DNA of 64,000 nucleotides from Drosophila miranda (lineage: Eukaryota > Arthropoda > Insecta > Diptera > Drosophilidae). The translations under genes and the position numbers were made by a program. Positions 23,328 through 33,234 of the stretch are shown here, in pieces; position 1 is the first letter of the stretch, and each line of letters begins with the position of its first letter. The DNA lies in the NCBI RefSeq assembly GCF_003369915.1, contig NC_046673.1, positions 24,233,718 through 24,297,717 of the forward strand. The letters run 5' to 3'. The notes below the pieces were generated by a model. The model had not been told where the DNA came from, did not search any database, and saw only the letters and a program-made list of their open reading frames with translations.

Positions 23328-23494
23328 TCAGTTAACTGCCGGCATTTGAGCACGCCAGTTAGAGGATTGCTACGGTTGGCTCATATCAATCCATTTTTGT
23401 CTCGTTTTCGTTCTCGTTCTCGTCATTCGGATTCGCATTCGGATTCGGATTCGGATTCGCTATCTCTCGGAGATTCCCCCAGAACGAGGTCGAT

Positions 23495-23913
23495 ATGTCG
23501 CTGCAACGCTGCAACGTCCATCAGCTGCTCCTGTATTCGGTCTGCCTGCTCGCGGTGATCGTGTTTTGTGCCCCGGCGGGTAGCGAGTCGCGTCGCGTGA
23601 TCTTCTTGGCCCCCAATGGCATCCATCGCGGACAGATCTTGGCCACGCATGGCATGGAGAAGCCCTGCCCGCAGTGTCATATGCACGATCATCGCGGCAA
23701 TTGTCGTCGCATCATTTCGTACAATGCAGGTGAATATTACGTATACGTAGCCGTCGAGTGCGTCATTGCCTCGCCATCGCCGGTCATGGAATCGACGCGG
23801 AGATGTCAACCCGTCAACCTGTCGAGCGCCAACCGCTTTTAGATTACTACTCGAAAAATTGCTTTCGTATCTATTATTTCTGTCTCTGTCTTGCAGATGG
23901 CGTGCGCTGCTGA
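23495..23913 (+). CDS. Secreted C-x11-C peptide, paralogue 2 (83 aa)
   Basis: Coding exons are 23495-23729 and 23897-23913, with a GTGAAT donor and TCTTGCAG acceptor; the last exon adds only D-G-V-R-C. The N-terminal hydrophobic stretch (about residues 10-25) is a signal peptide. The mature part begins ESRRVIFLAPNG and carries CPQCHMHDHRGNCRRI (Cys58, Cys61, Cys70), with a further Cys83 as the very last residue, created by the short second exon. It is the only paralogue with four cysteines; Cys61 replaces the Gly found in its relatives. If the intron were retained the frame would run on in low-quality sequence, so splicing determines the final Cys. TATA box at 23321. Function unknown. Confidence 0.75.
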
Positions 23914-24809
23914 GGAGGGAAAGAGCCAGTGAAAGCGTCCAAAATGAAAAAAAACCAAACCAAAACCAAAATCAAAACCAAACCAATCCATCGAAACGAA
24001 TCTCCAACTCTCTCAAAACAACAGCATTATTCGTGCTCTATTTATTTATGTTATTTATCTGCCTCGCACTCGATCTAGAATTCGCCCTATTTTACAACCA
24101 AAATACACATACTTACTACAACATATATAATAATAAATACAAATATCTATACTTGAATAAAACCCAGTGTGTGCGTCTTATTTTTTTTTGTTTTAATTTA
24201 ATTTTTGTGAATTGTGGATTGGAATTCGGCTGCGGCTGCGGCTGCCACTCGTCGTCTCGTCGTGGCACTGCAATTGCTGCCAGTTAATTACAGATAAATT
24301 CACACAAAACATCGATGCATCGCAAACGCAATTCTGGAAATATCAAACCCGCCCCCTCCCATTGTTGTGCATTCCATGGACGATTGTGGACACAAGTGTG
24401 ATGCATAAATTTGCATATCATTCACCATTCACTTGGATGACATCGGAATTCGATGGCAGTTTCATGAACTCTCTCATCGCTTTAGAGTCCCGTCCCTCTA
24501 TCTTATCAATTAAAAACCCATTACGCATGGGCTTTCCAGGCCTCGGCTTTCGACACTGGCATGTTCTGGGGCTGGTCTAAAGGTGTCAATGATATCAGCT
24601 TCTTAAGTGGAATCGGAAATATTTGATTTTCCAATTATAATGCCGACTTGGCTTAAACGCTTTCCGCATATAAGGGCTGCATGCCGTTTTATCTGGGAGT
24701 TCCTTCTACTCCTCGAGTCCAGTGTCCCCAAATGGCCGATGGGGCGACTCGAAACGATGAGAAGGATGAGATGAAGGGTGAGACTATCGAAAGAGCATTC
24801 AAGCGTTCG

Positions 24810-25215
24810 AAATTTGTAGGACTTACTCCGAGCAAATTCAGAATCTTATTTTACGAAGTCAAAGAAAATCGTCTCCGCCTTTTAATATTTTAACCGAATA
24901 AAGTCCGAACTTACTCCATTTGGCAAAAATTTGTTCCCAATTTAAAAAAATAAACTCAGAACTTAGACCAAAATTTACTCCGAAATGTTCGAAAATCTAC
25001 TCGGAACTTAAAACGTTGCCTTAGACCAAATTTACTCCGAACTTCACTAAATTTTACTAAGAATCTAAAAAAATAACTCTAAACTTAGTTCAAATTTACT
25101 CCGAAATTTATCAAAATCTACTCCGAATTTTAATCAAATGAACTCCGCTTTTGGACCACATTTACTAATAAATTCACTTAAATTTACACAGAATTTGAAA
25201 CAAATAAACTTTTCT
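24810..25215. repeat. Degenerate tandem repeat, about 58-66 bp unit
   Basis: Variants of CTTAGACCAAATTTACTCCGA recur at 24962, 25020, 25084 and 25150, each followed by TC[AG]AAATCTACTC-like and AAAATAAACTC-like segments. The spacing is 58, 64 and 66 bp, and weaker copies lie on both sides. The copies are too diverged to be a recent microsatellite expansion. No coding potential. Confidence 0.6.
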
Positions 25216-26319
25216 TTGTAATAATAATGGTCTGTTTCGTAGTAAATGGGGGATCTACTCGACAAACATATCTTAGGCATTTGTCTAAGATCGTAAATCG
25301 AATTTACGCGGAAGGTTGTCGAAATCGAATCCGAATCTACCAGAAGCTACGATCTAATCAGTGTGTGAGTGTGGTGTAACTGCCGGCGGACTAGCGACAG
25401 GCCCGGCCCGCTCTATCGATCACTTGAACGTGCCAAAAAAGATTCAGGCCAAAACCCTACCCTCCGACAAGGCGACGACTAGATCCGCATGAAACTTTGG
25501 ACCCCGACGCATTATTGGACATGCTACGTCAGAGGTAGGGGCAGGGCTGGGGCTGGGACTGGGACTGCGGCTGCGGCTGGGGCTGAGCATGTAATCGAAT
25601 GGGGTGGGGGGGGTGGACTGACTTCTAGTGACTGTTTCATCAGCGTGCAGGTGATTCGGCTTCGAATCGGATTCATCAAACGACCTTATCGACATGTCAC
25701 ACACTCGGAGACAATTAGTGAATGAAAAACTCTCATTTCACAAGCGTGCAAAATGCTATTCAGAGGTACATACTATACATGCTCGTACATCAGAGCGTCG
25801 TGTTGTGGAGGTCCGAAACAACTGGTCGACATTCTACATTCTACATTCATTCAACAACTGAATGGCATGGCATAACTTCAGGCTGAGGAATGGGGTATGG
25901 CATCGGGGAATCGTTTTCGTTTTCTTCAGACCGGATGGGAGGCGTCACTGATAAGAGGGGCGGAGACACGACGCGTTCGTTGCTCAGTGATCCACCGCAT
26001 GACGAAGTCCTAACAGCCCCAGCCAACTTCTGCCGAACAGCGACACATGGCAGCGGAATGTGCGTCGAGCGACTTCGTCATCGTGCGAGAGATGGGTAAG
26101 GGACGAAAATAGCCACCAGGGGCACCGCTTGGCAGTCTACAGAGACAGAGACGGAGACGGAGAGACCGAGAGACGGAGAGACCGAGAGCCCAGTCCAAAG
26201 ACCCGAAGCCCAGACCGTAGACAATGTTTTTATATAGCAATGGGCCGACATACTCGTACAATAGATATTTGTATATTCCAATGGGGAATAAACGGCCTGG
26301 AGCCGCACTGCCAGCAGAG

Positions 26320-26370
26320 GCTATCTTATCGGTGGGCTGTGGAATGCCTTTAGGGGGGCTTATCTTATCG
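26320..26370. promoter_or_regulatory. Cluster of GATA-factor-type sites upstream of peptide gene 3
   Basis: Within 50 bp there are CTATCTTATCGG (26321-26332) and CTTATCTTATCG (26359-26370), giving about four overlapping GATA/GATAAG matches including one perfect AGATAAG. They lie 80-130 bp before a TATA-like box. In Drosophila, GATA factors such as Serpent and GATAe use these sites in fat body, haemocytes and gut, so tissue-restricted expression is a reasonable inference. Confidence 0.4.
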
Positions 26371-26448
26371 ATTTGTGTGCGGCGGTCGCCGTCTTGGGCT
26401 ATCGACACTGAATATCGACAGGCGCAACATCGGGAAACGCGCCCAGTC

Positions 26449-26455
26449 ATAAAAG
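26449..26455 (+). promoter_or_regulatory. TATA-like box of peptide gene 3
   Basis: ATAAAAG at 26449-26455 would place transcription start at about 26478-26485, leaving a 5' UTR of about 100 nt before the ATG at 26587. No second element confirms it. Confidence 0.4.
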
Positions 26456-26586
26456 CGGTGCGCTAGCGTAACAATCTCCAAGCCAGCAACCGCGCGTGCC
26501 TTCAAAAAATCCCACAAAAAAAGACAGAAGTACGACCAGACTTCGAATAGAACCTATTGGAAAGTTCAATCAAATCTCGCCGAGAA

Positions 26587-26817
26587 ATGAAGCTGCAACG
26601 TCTCTTGCTCACAGCTGTGCTGATACTCTGCCTCATCCTGGCGCAGCACGACCGGACCACGGAGGCCCGCCGTCTGATCTTCTTCAATCCGCACAGCCGC
26701 ACCCTCCACAGCCAGCTGCTCGTCTCGCGGAAACTTCCGCGGCCCTGTCCCGCCGGCAAGATGCGGGACCATCGGGACCGCTGTCGTCGAGCACTGATCT
26801 TTGGCCGCAGCACCTGA
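26587..26817 (+). CDS. Secreted C-x11-C peptide, paralogue 3 (76 aa)
   Basis: Single coding exon. The signal peptide is clear (MKLQRLLLTAVLILCLILAQ). The mature peptide begins near ARRLIFFNPHSR and ends CPAGKMRDHRDRCRRALIFGRST, with Cys54 and Cys66. It matches its two upstream relatives in R-[RV]-[VL]-I-F-F, in the C-x11-C spacing with the central Asp, and in the Arg-Arg after the second Cys. Unlike them it has no intron before the C-terminus, so its last residues are read straight from the exon. Basic, Arg-rich composition is compatible with an antimicrobial or receptor-binding peptide, but neither is shown. A CLIP-domain protease gene follows on the opposite strand. Confidence 0.75.
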   Translation: MKLQRLLLTAVLILCLILAQHDRTTEARRLIFFNPHSRTLHSQLLVSRKLPRPCPAGKMRDHRDRCRRALIFGRST

Positions 26818-27757
26818 GAGGGAGGACCCCAACGCCAACCACAAAATCTCCTTGTCTATTGTTATTAATTTAAAATCTTTTTTTGAGTTATTTGTAAGCT
26901 AATTTATTGCCCCCGCTCTTAGAAGTAGTTGCATAGGTTTATTCCGATATTTATTACGTTATTTATTTGTAGCTGGTTACGAAATAGTCGCTAAATATAC
27001 ACACGTACGTACATTCAACGCACAATAAACTAAAATCGAGGTAAAGATACGACACGATACGAGTACATTGTGTGGAAATTTTAGAGCCTCCATTAAATGG
27101 AATCATCATCATCAATCGCTAAAAGATAGCTTAATTTGTACTTCATGTTAAATGAAATTTAAAAAAACTAAACCACAACTAAGGAATCATCTTTGAATCA
27201 AAAGCATGAAAGCTCAATGAGAGGACTTTCCTTGACTGTAGTTTGTATACATAAGTATAGGGAAAGTGATAATGTCTTAGAGTTTTAGAAGAATTTAGAG
27301 GAATGAAATCCAAATCTTGTTTTGTGGTAATTTAATATTAATTTCATTTTTGTGTACATTCTACACAACTCATGGAGCTTGCCACCGATCAAGATCTGAT
27401 GGCGAACTCAGAGGCATCCCGCTCTCCCTCGGCTTGTTGGGTAAGTCCCGCACGTCTCTGTGTGGTGTGTGCTGTCCCAGTGCCCAGTTCCATAGTGTAC
27501 ATTGGGTGAGCCATCAATATACTTTTGCGTGTCATGAGCAAAGAAATTTAATCTACGGTTAGATTGCGATCCGAACCTGCCCGGCCCGATATGGGGAGGC
27601 CGACACACAACATGTTTGACAAATTGCCCCGGGCGGAAATCAGTGACGTGAGCGATGACACCATGACGTCGCACGGAATTTAGCAGATAGACAACAACAC
27701 AACGAAAAAAACAGAAGAAAATATACGAGTATAGCCTGAGGGAATCCCCAGGAAGAA
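26818..27757. other. 3' flank between convergent genes
   Basis: It contains the 3' UTR of peptide gene 3 (AATAAA near 27024-27029) and that of the minus-strand protease. Nothing else was recognised. Confidence 0.5.
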
Positions 27758-29150
27758 CTAAATGCGATTCGCTCGAATGGTCTGCTCGATCCAGTCCATG
27801 TGGCTGCTGATCCTCGTGTAGACGCCGGAGAACTCCGTCTGGCCGCACTCCTCGCGCCCGAACGAGACGACTCCCGCGAGATAGACGAAGCGATCCCGCT
27901 GCGGTGTGCTGGCCTCGACGGTGAGCGGTCCGCCGGAGTCGCCGTTGCAGGAGTCAACTCCAATGCCGCCGCTGGCACACAGCTGGCTGTCGTTCAGTAC
28001 TTGGCCGTCCTTCCTGAAGGCCGCCTGGCACTGGTCGAGGGGCTGCACAATGAGCATGGCCTTCCGTTTGAAGTTGCTCGACTCGCTGTTTTCCGTGCGT
28101 CCCCAGCCGGAGACGTCGACGGCGGAGCCCACCAGCTGGTTGGCCAGTGGCCCGCGTACCGGCGGCAAGCAGACGGGCTCCACGTGCTGCATCTGCAACC
28201 AATTGACGGGCCTGGCCAGGCGCAGCAGGGCGATGTCGTTGGTCAGATTCTTGACGGAGAACTGCTCGTGCGGCAGGATGCGATCGATGCTCACCCGGAT
28301 ATGGGGGGGCACGCACTCCCGCCTGCCGTTCAAGTTCGTTATGCAGTCAGGATCGGTGGCCTTGTTCCATTCGCCCAGCCGGGCGCCCGTCAGCCGCCGG
28401 CCGGGGCCCATGAAGAACACGTGAGTGCAGTGGGCGGCCGTCACCAGCCAGCGCTGGGCAATGAATGCAGCCCCACATACATAGCTCTTATTGCCGCCCT
28501 CCTCGGAGTACTCCAGCAGTGTCGTCCAGGGGAACTCGAGGATGCCCGCAACGGAGCCGCCGAACACTCGGGAAGCGAAGGCCGTGCCGCAGTATGGATA
28601 CTGGGGCAACTGATCCGGGCTGGTGGGTGGTCGCGGCGGCAATGTATTCGGTGGGGGGGCTGCTTGCAGTCTCAGCAAGGGTCGCTCCGTGGTTGTGGTG
28701 CTTCCGCTGTTGTTGTTGCTGCTGTTCTTGTTGTTGATGCGTATCCCCAGAGCGGGTATGATGTTGCTCTCTCGCGGACAGCATACCTGAATGTAGGAGG
28801 ACGTCATACATATATCTATACCATCGTGGTATCCATATATAACCATATAACTTACCAAATCGGGTCTCTGCCGGGAGTAGCATTGTCGCTTGCTGGAGGC
28901 ATCCAGCTTGTCCACATCGTAGAAGTCACAGTTGCCGGGATCGACGCATGTGCCACGGCCAAAGTCCGCCGTGTGGCAGTTCCCAAAGTGAGTCATTGTC
29001 CCTGGACAATGGAGGTGCAAGCAAAGTTTAGCAGAGTAGGATCATCCGTAGAGGCCCAGCCAATCACTTACTTTCCCAACGCTGGGCGAAAGCCTGCAGG
29101 GCCAGCAGGAGGAGCACCGGCAGCATCCCAGTTCCGTGGAGACGCAGCAT
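27758..29150 (-). CDS. CLIP-domain trypsin-like serine protease (417 aa)
   Basis: Coding exons (minus) are 29150-29072, 29001-28856 and 28786-27758. A signal peptide (MLRLHGTGMLPVLLLLALQA) is followed by one CLIP domain with six cysteines (35, 45, 51, 67, 77, 78), a linker rich in Asn, Thr and Pro, and a chymotrypsin-fold protease domain. Predicted activation is at R148|VFGG. The catalytic triad is intact: His194 in TAAHC, Asp259 in NDIAL, Ser359 in GDSGGP. Asp353 six residues before the Ser predicts trypsin-like cleavage after Arg/Lys. The layout and the DPDC...REC pair resemble the CLIPB/Easter-type proteases, which are activated in haemolymph cascades (Toll, melanisation). The Drosophila gene Ser7 is a possible orthologue from memory, unverified. 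The 69-nt intron at 28787-28855 is in frame with no stop. Confidence 0.9.
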
Positions 29151-29213
29151 TTTCGAGTTTCGTTGAGATTTTACTGTTCTACTGTTTGTTCTGGCGATGT
29201 TGTTCTGTTGCTG

Positions 29214-29219
29214 TTTATA
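29214..29219 (-). promoter_or_regulatory. TATA box of the CLIP protease gene
   Basis: TTTATA on the plus strand reads TATAAA on the minus strand, 64-69 nt before the ATG at 29150. This would give a start near 29185-29190 and a very short 5' UTR. Confidence 0.55.
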
Positions 29220-29968
29220 CTAGCTGCCGCCTCGGATGCTGATGATCGACTAGTGGCTATCATATCGCAATGCGATTTGCTCGGCTGAGCGGTGCGACGG
29301 CCTCGTGCTGTGACCCCCAGCCCCCAACCCGCTGGCCGGTGGCCGCCTGAAGCTTGGCATTTCCACAGATCGCCCCTTGCCGCATTGATCAGCCGATTAG
29401 CTTGATCGATACTCATTGATTTCAGCTGTGTGCCAGGGAAAACCCGTTCCAGATTGGCTTCCCACGGCGACTTCCAGTTCCAGCACCAGGTCTCGCTTCC
29501 AGCTGCCTGCTGCCTTCCATTGCTCGTACAATAATTATTCAGCTACGTATTCATTCTACATTCAATACACACATACTAAGTACTGGCACATAAATGCGTA
29601 CATATATATTCCCGTACATGCTTATATGTATGTATGTATGAACAGCAGATTGCTGTTAATTTCGTTGCAGTTTTCTGTTATCAGGCCATAAAGTGTGCGA
29701 ATAACATTCGTCGACTGGAAAGTAGCTCGAGTGAGTGAAATTCTAGTCTTGTCTCTAGTCTAATCTACTACTCTACTCTAGTCACTTATGACTGATTTCA
29801 TAAATATACATATGCATTGATAATTATTCCCAGACATTTTGCCGTTGGCCCAACGCCGCAACCAGTTCTACGGCTATACGGTTCTCCAGTTGTGGCATTT
29901 CCAAAACCACCCATTTGAAAAACACCGACGAAGCAGATGCAAAACCCAGCCACACATCGCCCAACGCT

Positions 29969-29976
29969 TATCGATA
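29969..29976. promoter_or_regulatory. DRE (TATCGATA) element
   Basis: A perfect 8/8 match to the DREF-binding DNA replication-related element, usually found in Drosophila housekeeping promoters. No gene start was recognised within about 800 bp, the nearest being the TATA-type protease promoter at 29214, so its target is unclear. Confidence 0.4.
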
Positions 29977-31924
29977 TCATTATTATTATAACGCAAGTAA
30001 TTATGCATGTATTTGTCGGGAATTTGTAGAATAAAGGCAAGCAGTAGTCTTTAAGGGAAAGAGAGAGAGAGATACTACAATTATAAAGTACTCGGTGACG
30101 AAGAAAACTGCTCAAGATGAATTCAGTAATAAGGTGACGTCTTTAACACATCTGCTCTCTTTCGAGGACCATTCGCTAGTCGGATGCAGGAATCTATCTC
30201 TTTCTAGCGCTTAATCTTCTAAGCGCCGAGAGAGAGTGGCATGGTATTGCTGGTGCTGAAACCGCAACTGCAATGCGAGGAGTGACGCTCGTTCGTTACC
30301 CTCCGCCACTGCAAAAGGAAGAGTGTGTGAGACAAAGAGAGAGAAAGAGGATGGGTAGGCTCTCGGACGGCGTTGAGTAGACACTGCAATTTCATTTGTT
30401 CCTTCTGCCTATAATAATTATCCGATCTGATCCAGATTCGGCAATCTGCTGGATATAGTCATCCTTAACGATTGAAATGAAGTTTCGGATCGAACGCGAA
30501 TTGGAAGGTACATATGTACATATATGTATCTATAGAGGACATAGGGCCAGTCGCAGGAGCTGGTGCAGTCACAGGGCGAAAGCAAAAAGCGCACACGGAA
30601 CAAGAGTTTCAAGTTTTCCCAGAGAAGGAAAAGCTGCTCTCCATTTGGAAGCGAAGGTTTTCTTGTTGTTGCAAGACATCGCCATTTTGCATAAATGCAA
30701 AATATTTAAGACTAGGAAAATCCAACTGCTGCACTGCACGGCCAGAGTCGGTGTCCGGGGAAAGTCGAATCTTTGTTACCCCTTGAATGATTGCAAGCGT
30801 GTTCCAAGCAACATTTCAGCTACTATTTAATGACGTAATTTCATGGAGAGAATCTATCAAATTCCGTATACATATGTAGTATTTCGCCATTTCATTGAAT
30901 CCTTCTGCCTGATTTGAGTGCCAGGACACACAAGTCGAATCTGGGACGATGGCTGGACCCCGGCCTTTCTTGGCTGTTTCCTGTTGACTGTTGCGCCATG
31001 TCTTTCCTTTTCTTTTATGACTATTTTTTCAGAGCACACAAAAGTTTGTCCAGAGCTTTGACTTTCAGGAGGTTGCTGGTAGGTTGTTAGGTCGGGAGGC
31101 TGAGTTCTTCCCTAGGAAGGAAGCCAGCCAAAACTTCCTTGAGGCAGAGCAGAAGTACGAGTATCTGTTGCAGTGTCACCGACTGGAAACGGCCAACGGG
31201 TTGACCGGCGGAAGGAGGGCTGGCTGGCGGACGGGTAGACCGATAATGAATAATGTTGCTGGCGATAATGTTGCCGCCTCCGTCAGCAACATGAAACCAT
31301 TTGAGCATCCTCGAGATGGTGGCGTGACTCACGAGATCCGAGGCGTACTGTCTGTGGAAGGAGCACAAGTGTGATGTATGATAACCTCCATTTTGAACAG
31401 CCTGATCCCCGGACGGATCAACGTGAACATCGAGCAATTTCTGGGGGAATCACGCACCCAGCCCTAGCCACAAACCCTTGTGCTGCTGTGTGGCAGGGGC
31501 AGAAAGTTCAAGAGAATACTGATAAAATTTCAGCAGAATAATTTCTGCTACAATGACTGTCACTTGCCCCAGTGCTTCCCGTTTCGCCCCACCTTCCCCT
31601 TGGCATTCCCTTTCCCCCGCACACCCATAGAACCCATTGGACTTTGGACTTTCTGAATTGATTCATGGCCGGGCCGGGTAACTGTAGCGTGCTTATGAAT
31701 AACCATTCAGAAATGTCCCCCTCACTGCGGCTGCAAAGTTTCTTCATTTTTTTGTTTATTTTTTTAATTGAAAATTCAAGTCGTCATCGTTCGGTCAGGG
31801 GCAGGGCACGGCCGGGCCGGGCCGGGAAGGGGAAAGCCATTGAGGGAAACACTTTTATCGCCACATAAACGAAAGTCGAACAATCGGAGTGAAATGCAAA
31901 CAAAAAACGAATGAAAAGCTGTCT

Positions 31925-32040
31925 TTAAATACCCTTGCGGATCGATCATGTAAGAAATCCCATTGGCACAAGCTTAGATCTGGAATCGACGGACTTGTCT
32001 GATTATTTGTAGAACCCATTGCAGGGGTATAGGGCTCAGG
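31925..32040 (+). mobile_element. Probable Helitron-like (DINE-1 type) relic
   Basis: AAATACCCTTGCGG at about 31926-31939 and CATTGCAGGGGTATAGGG at about 32018-32035 are the usual ends of the short, dispersed Drosophila repeats with TACCCT...GGGTAT termini. The interior is degraded and shows no coding sequence. Confidence 0.4.
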
Positions 32041-32121
32041 TCGCACAAAAATGCGAATAAATAAAAGTTTCCAATTCACTTGAAGTCAACGTGCAATATT
32101 TATGCTCGACTGCGCGTCGGC

Positions 32122-32153
32122 GAATGGAATGGAATGGAATGGAATGGAATGGA
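32122..32153. repeat. (GAATG)n microsatellite
   Basis: About six tandem copies of GAATG (GGAAT), a simple repeat. Confidence 0.9.
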
Positions 32154-32560
32154 AGGGCATTCCCGGGGATAAGCACCCGAAATTCTGGCTTGAGAGGATA
32201 CATCCGTCTTGGTGCGGGGTAGGGAGGAATCGGTGGCAGCATAAAGAGCGCGAACAAAGGCGGAGTAAAACGGTGAATGTTTATCGCACGCTAATCACAA
32301 ATCGCAAATCGCAAATCGGAAATACGATTATTTTTTGCACAGAGCACACAAGCACACACTCAGAGGCTGCGCTGCAGAGGGCGACGGGGGTAGGCACTAC
32401 CACACGTGAGTACCAGGCAGGTGGAGGAGCATCTGATGCGGTCAGAGGCTTAGTCTGAGGGGGGCGGCCCCAGAGTTGAAGGAAATCAGACCTTACACAT
32501 TCATACGTATACGAAATTTTTTTGAACAAAACTTCTATTTTTTTCAAACAAAAGTAGTAA

Positions 32561-32884
32561 TCTTTTTTTATATTTCTTTACCAAACCGTAAATAAGCAGA
32601 ATGGCTATTCTAAGCGATGTTCATATAGACGCACTACTGTACAACATATTGCCCTGCCCAAGGCCAAGGTGCCAGTCAACGAGGTGACAAACGAAACGGA
32701 CGAATTATACTCACTATCGTTGCTCAGGACTACGTCACCAAATGCCGATACACTCTGGCAATTGGCTGCTGAACACCTGAAAATGAAATTTCGGGTATTC
32801 CCTAGGAAACTAAAAGTATCTGCCTATCCTGCATGTCGAACATATAATTATATGCTCCCTTACGATAGTTGCCTTTTAAAATGA
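32561..32884 (+). pseudogene. Possible degraded or partial coding sequence
   Basis: The frame is open for about 108 codons, but its first in-frame ATG is only at 32669 (MPVNEVTNETDELYSLSLL). Upstream, another frame begins with an ATG at 32601 (MAILSDVHIDALLYNILPCP) and ends after 28 codons. The amino acid composition (mixed, few simple repeats) is more protein-like than most frames nearby. It could be an internal exon of an unrecognised gene, a pseudogene with a frameshift, or chance. The HIALPKAKVP stretch faintly recalls the LAxPK repeat of testis THEG proteins; that is a weak impression only. It lies just upstream of an Sm-fold gene on the same strand. Confidence 0.2.
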
Positions 32885-33234
32885 AAGAAAGCAGGGAGAA
32901 GCCAGGGCCTTACCATTTTTATAATATGCCTTGCCTTGCACACAGCAATAGATGCCGTCACCCTTACAAATCAATTGGTTAGAGGGAGATGACTACAGTA
33001 AGCCATGGATCACATGTGAGTTTTTAGTGAGTATGTGTAATTAGACAGCTGGCAAAAGGCATAAGCGGGACATCAGGTTTTTTTTTTTCAGTCCAGTTGG
33101 CATCTGAGAGAAATTGGCGAAGCTTTTTGGTCCAGAAAATAAGGTACTTATCTATAATTGAAATTTGCAAACAGTTCTGATATTTATTATATAAATCTAG
33201 TTAGTTAGCAAAGGAAATAATAGAATCCCTTACA

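Larger units (their letters stand above)
23914..26440. other. Intergenic between peptide genes 2 and 3
   Basis: It contains the 3' UTR of peptide gene 2 (TGAATAAAACC near 24154-24163), a degenerate tandem repeat at 24810-25215, and GATA sites near 26320-26370 in front of peptide gene 3. I found no coding gene in it; the frame 23766-24287 is a continuation of intron and 3' UTR sequence. Confidence 0.5.
29220..33143. other. Intergenic, mostly no gene seen
   Basis: It holds a perfect DRE (TATCGATA) at 29969-29976, a probable Helitron relic at 31925-32040, a GAATG microsatellite at 32122-32153, and the doubtful frame at 32561-32884 listed separately. The other frames are short and uninformative. 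Confidence 0.5.

Noticed and set aside
27800-29242. Long open frame (480 codons) on the plus strand antisense to the protease
   Set aside because: It is the mirror of a GC-rich coding region; the minus-strand frame has complete CLIP and protease motifs with correct splicing, the plus-strand one has none.
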